Shown: in pieces, positions 1 through 11,337 of the stretch
Layout of the letters: the number at the start of each line of letters is the position of its first letter
Numbering within the stretch: position 1 is the stretch's first letter
Source: Argyresthia goedartella
Taxonomy: Eukaryota > Arthropoda > Insecta > Lepidoptera > Argyresthiidae
DNA length: 64,000 bases
Reading direction: 5' to 3'
Assembly (NCBI GenBank): GCA_949825045.1
Contig: OX463806.1
Coordinates: 41,254,208-41,318,207 of the forward strand
The notes under the pieces: model-generated
Seen by the model: only the letters and a program-made list of their open reading frames with translations
Told to the model about the DNA's origin: nothing
Database searches by the model: none
Made by a program: the position numbers and the translations under genes

Positions 1-330
1 TTTTGGTAGGAGTTCAAAGTTCAAATTGGTCCCAAGTTACCCCGTTTGACGGTACCAATGAAAAAGCCTGAGATTTTCTCAAATTTAAGCTTTATAGGGA
101 AAAAAACATAGTATTTTTTTAGATCTTGTTTATTACAATTACAAATAATATTCTTCCTTTTTTTTTCCTGCAATAAACTAGATCTAAAAGATCACTATCT
201 ATTTTCTATCGAAAATTTAAAAAATCCTGAAATTTCCTAAATCTGGCCGGAATCCTAAGAAGAACCTGAAAAGCCTGAGATCTCGGCCCAAAGCCTGAGA
301 GCCTGAGATGAGCCTGAAAAGCCTGAGATC
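1..330. other. AT-rich gene-free DNA with a short reiterated motif
   Basis: No gene is seen. From about 262 to 338 a motif reading CCTGAAAAGCCTGAGATCTC occurs twice, about 46 bp apart, with further partial CCTGAGA copies between and after them. The rest is AT-rich and carries no recognisable signal. Confidence 0.5.
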
Positions 331-749
331 TCAGGCCAAATCCTGAGATTTAGTAACCCTAGATAGGAGTCTAGATGTGCAGCAATTAGATTCTCTAACA
401 AAGCCCTTCATAAATAGTTTTAAAAATGTAAAAATGGGGAGTAGATGGGATCGTAGTTGATTGGGATTGAAATTCCTCAATTGTGCAATTGAGTGGTTTA
501 GAGATGTGGAATTGGAGGAAAATACCCAAAATATTTCACTTAATCCATTGTATTTATTACTCCTTATAAAAATTGTACAAAACATGTTTTCCTGTGTTCT
601 TAGATTGTTGGCCTTTCTAAATAAATCATAAGATCTGAGGTTCCAACAACTACCAATCAATAAAGTGGGTTATGGTTTTAGATTTTTTTTAATTCTAAAT
701 AGTAATAACAGAAAATGAATCCTAAATTCTGTAAAACGGAAACGGGTTT

Positions 750-945
750 TATGTCATCATCATCATCATTAGCAACGTCTTTCCGCCCGCTGCTGGGTAT
801 AAGCCTCCTCCATATTTTGCAAACCTCTCCGGTCCTGTGCCAGTGGAATCCAGGTAGGTATTCCCCGCGATGTTATAATATCGTCGACCCATCTGGCTGC
901 CGGTCGACCCACGCTCCTTCGTCCTTCTTTCGTCTCATACCTATA
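750..945 (-). mobile_element. 3' end of an RTE-type LINE (5'-truncated)
   Basis: Read on the minus strand this encodes the C-terminal tail of a LINE reverse transcriptase: a GRPAARWVDDI block, then LAQDRRGLQ and EEAYTQQ. The same tail ends the much longer LINE copy at 11338-12872, so the two belong to one family. The trinucleotide run at 754-769 (CAT on the plus strand) is the 3' microsatellite tail, matching the GATGAT tail of the longer copy. Only about 190 bp survive, as is usual for 5' truncation. Confidence 0.75.
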
Positions 946-1435
946 AATATATTTATATATTTCAGCTTCATAAGTCGAGTAGTCTTTGATTTTCATATTA
1001 GCTTCAACCTCCAATTCCACCAACTCAGGGGATGAATTTAGTAAAATCCCTTCTTAGTGCTACCCTACGCAATATAAATATCGTGAATCAGTCAAGTCAG
1101 GGCTTTCAATTTTTTAATAGAGGCACTAAGATGCCCGCAGTTTCGCTCGCGCAAACTCGTGTATATAAGAGTCGCCAGTCCAAACAAACATTAACCTCCC
1201 GTCCCCCTTCACCCGCTTAATAATATGACCCTGTCGCTAAAGCCCTCATAGCAATTTAGACGTCTCCTCTATACCTACCTGACATGTAACTACACAGTAT
1301 ATTATGAGTTTCAGTTCAGAGTTTCAGTATGAGGGAATACGGAACTGACGTCTCACATCTATAAATGTCACCGTAAGATAGTCGAAACCGTTAGTTGATA
1401 AACTAACGTTTATTTTCTCGTTAGTTGGTCAACTA

Positions 1436-4400
1436 CAGGGGCGTAGCTACCGCCGTATTTGCCGTATCAATTATACGGGGCCCCCGGGCCACGGGGGCCC
1501 CCAAAGTGTGTAAGGAAAAATAATAAAAACTTTCTAATTTATTTTATTTTACAAATGACAAAATTCTATAAAGCAATTCCTTTTTTTCCCGCCTTAAGCG
1601 TGCGTTCAAAAGTTGGCAACACTACATCGTTATGGCGGGCTGCGGGACTTCCCCGTTTTACTTACTTCATCTTCAACTCAGCGGGGAATCCCCGGGAATC
1701 CTTCATCGATATCGCGATGTACGTGTACGTTGTTGTACTTTGCATTGGATGTTAAACCACGGAGTGCAGTGCACTGTTTATTTATGCGCTTTATATAAAT
1801 GTGCATTACATTGTAATTCAGTACAAACAATATTGTTCTTCTGGTTTAGCAGTATTAGTAACGATTTGTAAAAGAAATGAGTGAAAGGAAAAGAGATTAT
1901 CCCAGCGGCGCTGAGAAAAGAAAAATTAAACAGAAAAGGGACGAGGTTATAAAAAAAGTGCCCAAAATTTCTTCATTTTTTCAGAGACAAGATACTGTGA
2001 GTGATTTAGATTGGAAAGGTAAGTACTACACTACTACCCAACCCATTTATTAGGGGCCCGTAGTGATAAACAAGGAAATCTTTTAATTTCGGTCTGTCCA
2101 TCTGTCCGTCACAAAAAGTTGTCTCCCCCCTCCATTTTCACAATTATACTGTTTTTAGGGTTCCGTGCCTTGATTAAAAAAAACAAAATTCTAACTTATC
2201 TATAGGATCGATTTGTTTTGTTGTTTGTTTATCAGTCCGTATCGTATCGTTAATTGCGTGTTGAGAACTTCAGATGTGCAGACTCGCTTTCGGGTTCTCG
2301 TTTTGTATGGCCACTACACTACGCGCTGCGTTTAAATAGCACGCAGGTGTATAGTAATGCACGGACGGGCTGCAGGTGATTTTGTATCTATTAATAGGTA
2401 CGAGCACAATCCGCGTAGAATCTGTGTGCGTCTGAACTGAACACTCTCTAACTGTGACCCTTAGTAACGTTATTTATTTATATATAACTCTTTTTAGTTT
2501 AGTATCAAAGCATTCGTATTTATTTTTTAACAATTACTCGTTTATTTTTAGATTCTTCTGAAGCATGTTCTTCGTCACATATCCATCCGGAAATAGAAGA
2601 AAGCCAAGCACATACTTTATCGGATGTCCATCCAGAAATCGAGGAACCCCAAGTCAACGATTCTGATATATCTGCAGATAATGCAGATTGTAATATAATT
2701 TCATCAGATAGAGGAAATTTTGGTGACAATTTAACTGAATGCGAACGAAAAATAATTTTAAAATTGGGTCCATTTAAACCACAAGGACCATTTCCAAAAT
2801 AACCGACCTTTTTCAGCTTATTATTATTCATATTTCAATCAGGCAGGCATAAAAATTATAAGACCATGGTTATGTTATTCTAACGTTTTAAACAAACCGT
2901 ACTGTCACTTCTGTTGGTTATTAGCAGATCGTCAAAACAAATCGTACTCCTCTGCTTGGGTTAACGGTGTTTCGGTTAGAAGCAATTTCACACAAACTAT
3001 TCTTGACCATGAAAAGTCACAGCAGCCTATTAGTGCCTCACTCTCTTATAATAATTGGTTGCAAGGAAATACCATCGATACTCTATTGAAAAGTGAAATC
3101 GATAGTAAAATTACATTCTGGAGAGATGTACTGCATCGTATAATTAATGTTATAATTACTTTAGTATCTTGTAATCTACCTTTGAGGGGGCATGATTCTG
3201 ATTCTGGCAATTTTATGGCAATTTCACGTCTGCTATCTAACTATGATGCAACTTTAAAAGAACTTTTTCTAAAACCGAAAGGTGAAATAAATTATTTAAG
3301 CCCTACGATTCAAAACGAAATTATTAGTTTGCTTGGTACTAACGTTAGGAACAGTATTATCTCAGAAATTAAAAAAGCTCCATTTCTGACAATAATTCTG
3401 GATGCAACACAAGACTTGTCAAAAATTGACCAACTATCTGTAGTTTTTCGATATATCTCGGTTACAGAAAATGATGATAATGTGCCTAAAGAAATAAAAA
3501 TCTGTGAGTCCTTTTTAGGATTCATAGCAGTAACCGATTGCAGTGCTGCAGGTCTGAAAACTGTCATTTTAAATTTGACTAAAGAATATGGAATTGATTT
3601 GTCTAAATGTAGAGGACAGGGATACGATGGAGCAAATGTTATGTCGGGTGTGTATGGAGGATTACAAACCCTAATAAAAGAGCATGCTCCAAATGCCGAT
3701 TATGTTCATTGTGCTGCGCACGCTTCAAAATTGGTTTTGAACGATGCTGCGAGACATGTTCGTGAAGTATCGACTTTTTTCGATAATTTAGAAAAAATAT
3801 ATACTTTTTTTGGCAATAGTATAAAAGTGCTAAGTGACGATTCATCTGAAAAATATTTGACTACCCTTAAAAAGGTATGTACTACCAGATGGTCTTCTAG
3901 GAACGACGCTTTATTAGCAGTAAAGAATTTTTTTTTACTAATCATGAAAATTTTGTACCAACTAAATTTAATTTCAAATAAAAAAGATGAACGTGAAGAA
4001 TGTAAAAGTATAATTAATATTTTAGAGAGTTTTGATTTCTTAGTGCTCGTTACATTTTTTTCTTCACTATTTGAAATTATTAATCCTGTTTCTAAAGCTC
4101 TACAGCATGAAAATAATGACTACAGAAATCTAGTATTTTATTAAGTAATCTTTTAAATAGACTGTGCCAATTAAGAAATCAGAATTCATTTAATAGTTTG
4201 CTAAATGAATCCAAAGATTTAGCAAAAAAGTGGGGGGTAACAACTGTTTTTAAAAACAGTAGGCGAAAGATAACGAAGCGTTTTTTTGATGAGTTATCAC
4301 AAGATGTTTTCCCGAGGTAATCACAGCATGCTTTTTATTCTTGACCCTTCCAGTTACAACCGCAACGGCAGAAAGAAGTTTTTCAAAATTAAAACTAATA

Positions 4401-4706
4401 AAAAATTACTTAAGAACTTCGATGGGACAAGAACGGCTGTCAGACATCTCACTATTGTCCATAGAGGCAGAAACTTTAGAAAAACTAAAATCATCATCAG
4501 CCATAAATGATTTAAAAAATCAGTTTGCCGATAAAGGGAGTGAATATTTAAAATTCGATTTTTATTTGTAAAATGGGTAAATTATGTGATAAATAAATAT
4601 TACTTCTCACAATATTTTTTTTCTTTTGTGAAAAATCTTTGCCTCCATATAAGGGCCTCCAAAAAAATTTTTATACGGGGCCCCGACAAGGCACGCTACG
4701 CCACTG
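1436..4706 (+). mobile_element. hAT transposon with intact termini
   Basis: The ends are inverted repeats beginning CAGGGGCGTAGC on the left and, read inward, CAGTGGCGTAGC on the right. A perfect 8-bp target duplication, GTCAACTA, lies at 1428-1435 and 4707-4714; this is diagnostic for the hAT superfamily. The 3271-bp interior encodes a ZMYM1-like transposase (see 1877-4571). The target is part of a short local palindrome around TTAGTTGGTCAACTAAC. Termini and interior agree on hAT, probably the Tip100-like branch by terminal sequence (inference). Confidence 0.93.
1877..4571 (+). pseudogene. hAT transposase, zinc finger MYM-type 1-like, frameshifted
   Basis: A first exon 1877-2018 begins MSERKRDYPSGAEKRK and contains KISSFFQ, the usual N-terminus of this family. 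It ends at a GTAAGT donor; an acceptor at 2550-2551 resumes the frame. That frame stops at 2800-2802 next to PFKPQGPFPK. The TTF-type zinc-finger region and the DUF4371-like core continue in another frame to a stop at 4142-4144. The core shows TRWSSRNDALLAV and YVHCAAHASKLVLNDA. The C-terminal hAT dimerisation block (LPVTTATAERSFSKLK) is in a third frame, ending at 4571. At least two frameshifts mean no full transposase can be made. Catalytic function is not expected. Confidence 0.88.
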
Positions 4707-4714
4707 GTCAACTA

Positions 4715-4950
4715 ACGACATTATAGTAAACTGTAACGCCGCGAAACGTGAGTGTGGATGCCGTTCGCGTGATATTGTCGCAGTCGCGGCTGTTTCCGCA
4801 AGTTGTCGGTTTTTTGCCCGCGACAAAGGAGTCCGCGACGAGCGCGACCTAGACTGTGAACGGCTGCGAGTGTGGAAAGGGCAGTATGTCGCGCCGTGAC
4901 GTCGCGGCGCGAACCTCATGCGACGTCGCGCGCGATGTGTGGAGCCCGCA
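4715..4950. other. CpG-rich spacer between two hAT elements
   Basis: About 240 bp rich in CG dinucleotides (many GCGAC and GTCGC words). It contrasts sharply with the AT-rich flanks. Open frames exist on both strands but look like by-products of the base composition. It could be a fragment of an older element; no termini were found. Confidence 0.4.
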
Positions 4951-5156
4951 TCACAAAACAGTGTTGCCGTTTTATATTTCAGAAAAATGCTAACTTTTCG
5001 CCCGAAAAATGCTATAAAATGCTAAATACAATTTAAAAAGTGCTAAAGAAAATGCCAATTTTATTTAAAGTATGTATTAATCAAAAAGCAATATACGACT
5101 CTCTTATTTTGAACAATACCTGAAGGTAAAGTATTAATAAGTGAAAAATCTAAATC

Positions 5157-7320
5157 TTAGTCATCTATTTCGAAGAATATCTGAAGGTCATCAACTTGTT
5201 CATCTTGTTCTTGATAAGACATTGAGGGGCCACTATCATCAGTCGCTGCATGTTCTATAATACCCTTAATGTGTTTCAGTACGTCATCAGGAATATTATA
5301 AGAATTGCAACATTTTCCTGATCTTCGGAGTCCATATCTGACATACAGAATTGAGTTTAGTGTCTTCAACGACATCCGATTCCTCAGTTTAGTTTTCACC
5401 ACATTCATTGAATCCTAGTTTGGGGCTAGATCAATGTGTGTAAATAGTGTCCAAGGTATTATTATTTATTTATTTATTTATTTGACTAAACACTCTCTCC
5501 ACTTCTGCATTGGAGTGTGGAAGACAAAGGATAGACATGACTAAAGATGCCAACTCGTGAAATGGATTGTTATCGGCACAGTCTTTCTACTCACATACAT
5601 CTGACCAGAACTCTATCGTCGAATTTTTATTTTTCCAGTCTATGTGACTAATGTTTCTCCATTGCACCACAATACGCTCTATATCGACTGCGTTACAACC
5701 AAACTCTTGAGTAATGTCAACAATTTCTGGTTTGATTGCTTTCAAAGTTTCCCGTACAGAAAACAAATTAATTTTTCTCAATGTTTGAATATTTACTGGC
5801 AACCTTGATCGCATTTCCTGGACAAGCTTCAATGTAAATTGTTTACAGCGATGTCTGATTCTGATGAAATTTGTTATTCCGTAATTCGACGTTCTACACT
5901 GAAACCCATGTATGGAGATGGATCCAGGTAACTGGTGATGTTATCTGTCAAAATATTTACTCTTGCTGATGCTGTTGGCATCAAAATTCGCCTTGCCACC
6001 GACTCAACCAATTCAACCAAGTCATTTAGAAGTTTGGTCGGTTCTCTGTCATTGCTTTCGAAATTCTTATTCACTTTTTGTACTTCATCTAAAATTGGTA
6101 ACAAATATAGTAGATGCAGATGATTGATGGGATCATTATACATAGTGTAGAGAATTTCTGCCATGTAACAGTTTTCTTTTTGTTTCATAATTTCAAAATG
6201 GGTTTTCAGTTCCAACCATTGATCTACTATTCTACGGACAGCAGGTTCAATGGACAACCACCTGGCATTACACATTTGAGTAATTTTTAGAGGTTGTTTG
6301 CCACAGTTTATAGTTTTATAAAGCTCCTTGTAGAACAATTGTCTATTAGAAGAATGACTAAACCAGTTGTGGGTTTCTCGGATCAGGAACTCGATGTTTC
6401 GTGGTAGAGTTTCTTCAGATGCATGAGTAATAGCCAACTGTAAAGAATGACATAGGCACCGCACTAATACTAGATTATTATTGCCAGTTTCAGATTTCAG
6501 AAGGCTGTGCACGCCGTTGTTGACACCAGTCATACAAGAAGCATTGTCGGTTCCAATCCCTATGAAATTATTAATATTTAAATTTAATAGTGTAAATAGG
6601 GTCTTTATGTCATTGACTATGGCAATGGCTGTCCCGTTCTCAATTTCAACCAAACCTAAGAATGTTGTTATAATCTGTTTTTTGGTCTGGCTATAGTATC
6701 GAATTGACATACCGATAACTTTTGTGACTTATATGTCTGTAGATTCGTCTATTAATATGCTGAACTTTGCATCTCCCACATGTTTTATCAATTCAGATAC
6801 AAAGTGCGGTGCCAAGACTTTATTTATAATATTGCTACATTTTGTTCTATGTAACTTCATGTTCTCTACTGTCAGAAAATGTCTCTTTGCACAAATCTGA
6901 AAGGTGATCCACCGTTAAAATTGCAGTATGCTCGCAAATAAAAAGTGCAAGATTGCCTTCCGCTTTCTGGGAATCAAGGCGGGTTTGAATTTTCGAAAAG
7001 TAAATTTTTGTTTGACTTTTCATGGGCTCAGCACACTTCACATGTTTACTTGTAGAAATATGTTGTTTTAAACAATAAAGTGTTACAATAATATTACACT
7101 TACAATATTTGCAGTAGGCTTTATTGGCATCATCTTTGACCGGTGATAGCCAATCCTTAAACTCCCTCATCTGTTCCCATTCTTCACGATAATGTTGTGA
7201 ATATTTGGGGGCATTGTTCTCACCAAACTTGTATTTTAAAATGTTTTTGGGCGCAATCACTTTAGTTTTCCGCAAGCGTAAAGTATTACCTATGTAACTT
7301 GTGATGGATGTGTCTGTCAC
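5157..7320 (-). pseudogene. hAT transposase with BED/TTF-like zinc finger, broken
   Basis: The N-terminal piece (7320-6847) carries a zinc-finger block, YCKYCKC followed by HISTSKH, typical of hAT DNA-binding fingers. The DDE/RNase H-like core follows at 6710-5874 with GIGTDNASCMTGVNNG and CLCHSLQLAITHA, and a CNARWLS block. Between them LIDESTDI is followed by an in-frame TAA. Further pieces continue in other frames (5832-5587 and 5408-5157). The frame changes and the stop show a decayed copy. It is unlike the ZMYM1-like transposase next door, so the two elements are separate families that inserted about 250 bp apart. Confidence 0.85.
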
Positions 7321-7435
7321 TGACCGAACCTACGTTTGAACAAAACATAAACAATCGACTAATTGGGAAATCCCAAACCATAACAGAACCATCACCGAAC
7401 CATCGCTCGAACGTACGAAATGATATCTCTTAACG

Positions 7436-7686
7436 TTTTTTTTTTGTTAGAGGGGTAAAAATGGAATTACCCATGCCCAGGAGTCAGACCTCCCTGCTAT
7501 GTCCGGGTCCCCACATATTGAGCGGGCAGCTCGTGTGGTATACGGACTAAAAACATCCCTTTGTGTTTACAGTTGTCTTACTAAGAATTAACTGTGAGCC
7601 ATGGCCTCGGTATATGCTGAAGGCTTTCTACCTGCAATTTGCCCTTTTGGGTGATATATATGTGTATATGATATATATGGGAGGTG
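7436..7686 (-). mobile_element. Small poly(A) retroposon nested in hAT element
   Basis: A 251-bp insert is bounded by a perfect 10-bp direct repeat, TCTCTTAACG, at 7426-7435 and 7687-7696. A run of ten T lies directly inside the left copy, so the poly(A) tail is on the minus strand. This is the signature of LINE-mediated retrotransposition. No protein coding is visible; it is either a SINE or a short LINE tail of unknown family. Confidence 0.75.
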
Positions 7687-7897
7687 TCTCTTAACGATGG
7701 ATGGGCTTTCTCCTTAAGTATTTCTGAACGATAGTCGGTCGGGTCGGGATTTCCCATTTATAAAAAGTTGCCCTAGACAATGTTGAAAAAATGCTAAAAT
7801 AATGCAATATGCTAAGTTCCAAATTAACATGCTAAATTAGGTGAAAATATGCCAAATTTAGCATTAAAAATGCCCAAACGGCAACACTGTCACAAAA

Positions 7898-8265
7898 GAC
7901 ACTAGATTGCAGGTGATAAAGAAAATTTAGGGCGGGGGGGGGGATGCTCAGTCTGGTGTCAGGCGGTTGGCGCGTGGCAGGGGGCGGCAGCCACTTGCAG
8001 TGTGGTTTGAGCTCTGCTGTCTGTCGTGATGCATAATGATCATAAAAATATGAATAGGCACATAGTGGTGCTGCATAGATTGGATGAAATAGGTTTGTGG
8101 CGATAGAGTGTATGTAGTGCGCCGATACAGAATACATTTAAGTTAATAATTATTCAAATTCACTTGCACCCCAATATATGTATTGGTTGGACCAATATTC
8201 ATTGTCAAATATCATCATCATTTTGATCAAATCACAACACAATGTTCAAAAAATAAAATAAAATG
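7898..8265. other. Gene-free interval with a G homopolymer
   Basis: A run of about 10 to 13 G lies near 7935. The remainder holds no convincing gene or signal; an open frame on the minus strand (7832-8137) crosses the hAT terminus and is not credible. Confidence 0.4.
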
Positions 8266-8271
8266 TTTATT
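8266..8271 (-). terminator. Candidate poly(A) signal for SERAC1
   Basis: TTTATT on the plus strand is AATAAA on the coding strand, about 235 bp after the SERAC1 stop codon. It is followed within 25 bp by T-rich sequence on the coding strand. It is the nearest canonical hexamer in a plausible position. Confidence 0.45.
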
Positions 8272-8466
8272 AGCACAGATAAATAACTACATGCCTTAAT
8301 TAAATAACATTAACAATACTGATTATAAATACCTAACTTATAGTAGTAGTACCTAGTGGTACGCGAGATCGTGTGCAATGGCAACTTGGCAATATTACTC
8401 CTGTAAGCAAGCCGTTCGCAATTCGATCGTACTGAGAGCACATTTTAGAAATCTCACATTAGACAT

Positions 8467-8505
8467 AATATCGGCTCCAGGACGTCTCCATAATATCGGC
8501 TCCAC
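8467..8505. repeat. Short direct repeat just after the SERAC1 stop
   Basis: ATAATATCGGCTCCA occurs twice, 24 bp apart, immediately downstream of the stop codon in the 3' untranslated region. It is a small tandem duplication of no known function. Confidence 0.6.
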
Positions 8506-10755
8506 TTAGTCCGTGAAAGCGTCAAGCAGCACCTGCTCGAACCACGTCAGGCTGTCATTGCCTTGCGCATCGTCCAGAGAGTCCAATACCTCAATCGCCC
8601 TCTTTCGAAGAATCCAATAAAGCCTCTCCATCACCCACTGCACCATGGCGTTGGAATAACGCAGCTGCTCATTCTTCGCCGTCACTCTGAACAGCACATC
8701 GAGCACAGTCGTGTACAGCATAGACTGCCGAGTAGCCGGCTTGCAGATCGCCAGATGATCGAGCGGCATCTCGTAGAACACCCCCCGGCCGAGATCGGCT
8801 GAACTCGGCTCCACGAAGCTGACAGGGACTTTGAAAGCTGTCACAAGTGTCGGTTTAGTTTCGGCGAAGCATATCGTCTCCCAGTTGTAGGAGTCGGCCA
8901 TTTGGAGGAAGGACTTGTTTAAGGCTAGTAAGGTGGGCGAGTTCTCCTGCAGCTGCCGGACGTCGTTGGACGGCCAGAGCACCGCAGCGGCGGCGCGGGG
9001 CATCGTCGCAAGCGCGCTGCCCTTGTGCGGTGTGCTGTAGAAGAGCACCGCTCGAGTGTTCTCACTCAACTTGCGACATTGCGGTTCCTCGTCGAGCGCG
9101 GCGTTCACCAGCAGCTGCTTCACAATCAATCCCCCCATCGAGTGAGCCAACCACACCACGGGAACATCCTTTTTGCCGACTCCAGCATCTAGCAATGCCG
9201 GCACCAGCCCCGAAGCTCTTGTTGCTATATCAGCTGTTTGTAGAGGACATCTCTCTAACCACTCAGATAGTGAGCTCCAATAATTTACACCTAATATCCT
9301 TAGATGTCTACAATCTTTAGGAAGCCAATCTTTAGGCCAGCAATATGTGTGGTGGCATTGGTCCTGATCCTCCTCAACAAGAGCTATCCGTTTTCGGGAT
9401 GCTGTGTATTTCTGAGTAGCCATTGCCTCTCTTTTAGCGTGGAGTGGCAGATCATGTAGTACTACTTCAAAGTCTGATAATAGAGATTCTTCTTCCAATT
9501 CCAAAATATCCTCAATAACTTCTCTTAATTCTGGATCAGTTACATTGTTTAAGTTGATCTCTTCACAGGATATAGTCTGATCACTATCTATATCATCAAT
9601 GGTTGCTGCCATAATTCCAATGGGCTCAGTAGACAATCTATCACGTTGTCTCCAAGTGACAAACACTCCACCTCTGAGGCCATGAACCAGAAGTGTATCA
9701 CAAGAGTGTCGGTGTCTTGTTCTGTAGATTGGATGTAGAAGGAACAGACCGGGCTGATAGGAGTATTCCCCAGACAAGTTTGCCAGACAAACAGCGGCAG
9801 AGCTAGATAGACGAACATCCCTTGACCGTATTAAACGTGACAAGTGCCCAATAAGACCATTCTGGAAAAACTCTACCAAAAGATTACTATGTATACTTAA
9901 AACTGTTAGCAATCTCACTATTGCCAAGTCCATTTCAGGACTATCCTTGTATCTCAGAAAAAGCTCAGCTACTCGTTGTAACAGACCCATTTTTATTAAA
10001 TTGATTGCTGATTGGTCTTCATTGTACATTTTGTCATGAAACAAACTTGTGTGATGATGTAGCGCATCAAGACACACAATGCACAGATCCTTCTCACTGA
10101 TGCTATCCGGCTTGGTAGGTATACAATCAACTTCAACATCGTGATCATGAAGATTTGCAAAGAACTTGCAGAGGAAGTGCTCAATGCAGCGGTGGGGGTT
10201 GAGGTTGTTGACAGACAAAATCATGTCGCGCAGCTTGAAGGACACGAGTTCGGGCGAGGCGGCGGCTCGGCGCACGTGCAGCGGCGGTGCCAGGAAGTAG
10301 CGCAGGTCGGCGCCGCGCGTCCGCGCTAGCAGTACCGCCGAGCGCGCGTCCAGCGCCTGCGCCAGCTTGCAGTACTCCCATGGGTTGTCGGAGCGGAAGG
10401 CGGCAAGTTGCGACAGCGCCACGTCCCGCTGGTCGAGCGACCCGTGCCGACATAGCCACAGCAGCCGCCACGCCAGCGAGTGCTTCAGACTCTTCCAGAT
10501 CCGCGAGAAGCCCATGTACGCCGAGGTCTGCTTATTGTGGAACTCTGACACGCGCGTATTGTACAGCGGGTCGTCGATGTAGATATACTGCGGCGAGTAC
10601 TTCTTCTCGCGGTCCAGGACGCTAGGGTTAATGATCTTGGACAGAGATATGTGCGTTTGTTTTATGTGATAGGCTACAAATACTGCACTCCCGGTTACAA
10701 GAGAAGCTACCCTGAAGAATTTAATGTAAGGCTTTATTCTGTCTTTGAAATTCAT
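8506..10755 (-). CDS. SERAC1: SERAC1 homologue (serine active site-containing protein 1)
   Basis: A single open frame of 749 codons. SERAC1 is a membrane-linked alpha/beta-hydrolase-fold protein, known in animals for phosphatidylglycerol remodelling at the mitochondria-ER interface and for cholesterol trafficking. Residues 13-30 form a hydrophobic membrane anchor after a basic start. Residues about 250-330 look like ARM-type helical repeats. The hydrolase domain opens with VHGLRGGVFVTWR (about 357-369), has the nucleophile elbow AHSMGG with Ser at about 539, and PLDHLAICKP with the likely catalytic His at about 667. YWSSLSEWLERCP before the elbow is a further family block. Length fits the family. 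The start at 10755 is chosen because the anchor follows directly. No intron is visible across 2.25 kb, which is unusual for this gene; it may be naturally intronless here or a retrocopy, though no coding defect is seen. Function is inferred from homology. Confidence 0.9.
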   Translation of the reverse strand: MNFKDRIKPYIKFFRVASLVTGSAVFVAYHIKQTHISLSKIINPSVLDREKKYSPQYIYIDDPLYNTRVSEFHNKQTSAYMGFSRIWKSLKHSLAWRLLWLCRHGSLDQRDVALSQLAAFRSDNPWEYCKLAQALDARSAVLLARTRGADLRYFLAPPLHVRRAAASPELVSFKLRDMILSVNNLNPHRCIEHFLCKFFANLHDHDVEVDCIPTKPDSISEKDLCIVCLDALHHHTSLFHDKMYNEDQSAINLIKMGLLQRVAELFLRYKDSPEMDLAIVRLLTVLSIHSNLLVEFFQNGLIGHLSRLIRSRDVRLSSSAAVCLANLSGEYSYQPGLFLLHPIYRTRHRHSCDTLLVHGLRGGVFVTWRQRDRLSTEPIGIMAATIDDIDSDQTISCEEINLNNVTDPELREVIEDILELEEESLLSDFEVVLHDLPLHAKREAMATQKYTASRKRIALVEEDQDQCHHTYCWPKDWLPKDCRHLRILGVNYWSSLSEWLERCPLQTADIATRASGLVPALLDAGVGKKDVPVVWLAHSMGGLIVKQLLVNAALDEEPQCRKLSENTRAVLFYSTPHKGSALATMPRAAAAVLWPSNDVRQLQENSPTLLALNKSFLQMADSYNWETICFAETKPTLVTAFKVPVSFVEPSSADLGRGVFYEMPLDHLAICKPATRQSMLYTTVLDVLFRVTAKNEQLRYSNAMVQWVMERLYWILRKRAIEVLDSLDDAQGNDSLTWFEQVLLDAFTD

Positions 10756-10867
10756 ATTCTATTCAGATTTTTGGGCTTCCGAAGAGACGAGGGTGAGGTT
10801 ATTTATTTTCTTGCACAGATTTTATTTATTTTGGTTTTTTGAAAACACCAAACAAAGAAAGAGTCCC

Positions 10868-10995
10868 TGTAATGCCCGGCCCAGGAATGTCCGGCCCCGG
10901 AATTGGCGGCCCCAAAGCCCGCGATTCCGGGTTCGGTCATTCCTGGGCCGAGCATTCCGTGGCCGTACAAAATAGTGCTCGAACCCGGAATTGGC
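10868..10995. repeat. GC-rich repeat block A
   Basis: A block built from variants of CGGCCCCGGAATTGGC and GGAATGTCCGG, partly self-complementary. It shares about 70 bp in direct orientation with block B at 13005-13165, while its outer edge (AAAGAAAGAG then AATGC-CGGCCCAG) matches the outer edge of block B in inverted orientation. The blocks bracket an interval containing an RTE LINE. The composition is far more GC-rich than its surroundings. Confidence 0.65.
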
Positions 10996-10999
10996 GTCC

Positions 11000-11337
11000 C
11001 GAGTACCATAGACAACTGCTACTACATCAGAGATTAGGGTGTGTTCATAGTGTCTCTATCTCAAAAAATCTATTAATATCATTAAATGTTTTTTTTTAAT
11101 TTTGCATACGGTTCGCTCCGCTACGCTTCGGTTTTGCTTCTTCTAAGTTCTAACCTAACCTATAACCCAATTGAAATTTAGCCACAATAACCTACTCTAG
11201 CCAAATTTGACTCAATAAATATAATACACTTGAACACAGACTTCACAGTGTTATTTTTTTTTAACAAATAGCAGAATTGAGTTTGTTTTTAATTTAAACT
11301 AACCAAATATTAATAATTTTTGGGTTATGATATGTGT
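11000..11337. other. Gene-free spacer between repeat block and LINE
   Basis: AT-rich sequence with CTAACCTAACC near 11148, similar to insect telomeric pentamers on the complementary strand. Nothing else is recognisable. Confidence 0.35.

Larger units (their letters stand above)
4959..7889 (-). mobile_element. Second hAT transposon with intact termini
   Basis: Perfect 14-bp inverted repeats, CAGTGTTGCCGTTT, close the element at both ends. A perfect 8-bp target duplication TCACAAAA lies at 4951-4958 and 7890-7897. The 2931-bp interior encodes a different hAT transposase on the minus strand. Subterminal ATGCTAA-type words recur near both ends, as in hAT binding regions. A small retroposon (7436-7686) has inserted between the left-reading transposase start and the terminus. 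Confidence 0.93.

Noticed and set aside
331..660. 109-codon minus-strand open frame
   Set aside because: Low-complexity AT-rich sequence, no domain and no splice signals; cannot be supported as a gene.
8245..8265. Poly(A)-like tract that would mark SERAC1 as a processed retrocopy
   Set aside because: The tract is interrupted (AAAATAAAATAAAA type), lies on the wrong strand for a tail of the minus-strand gene, and no flanking duplication was found.
10181..10625. Long open frames on both strands over the N-terminal part of SERAC1 (Ala/Arg-rich peptides)
   Set aside because: They are shadows of the real minus-strand frame in a GC-rich stretch; no domains and no independent start context.
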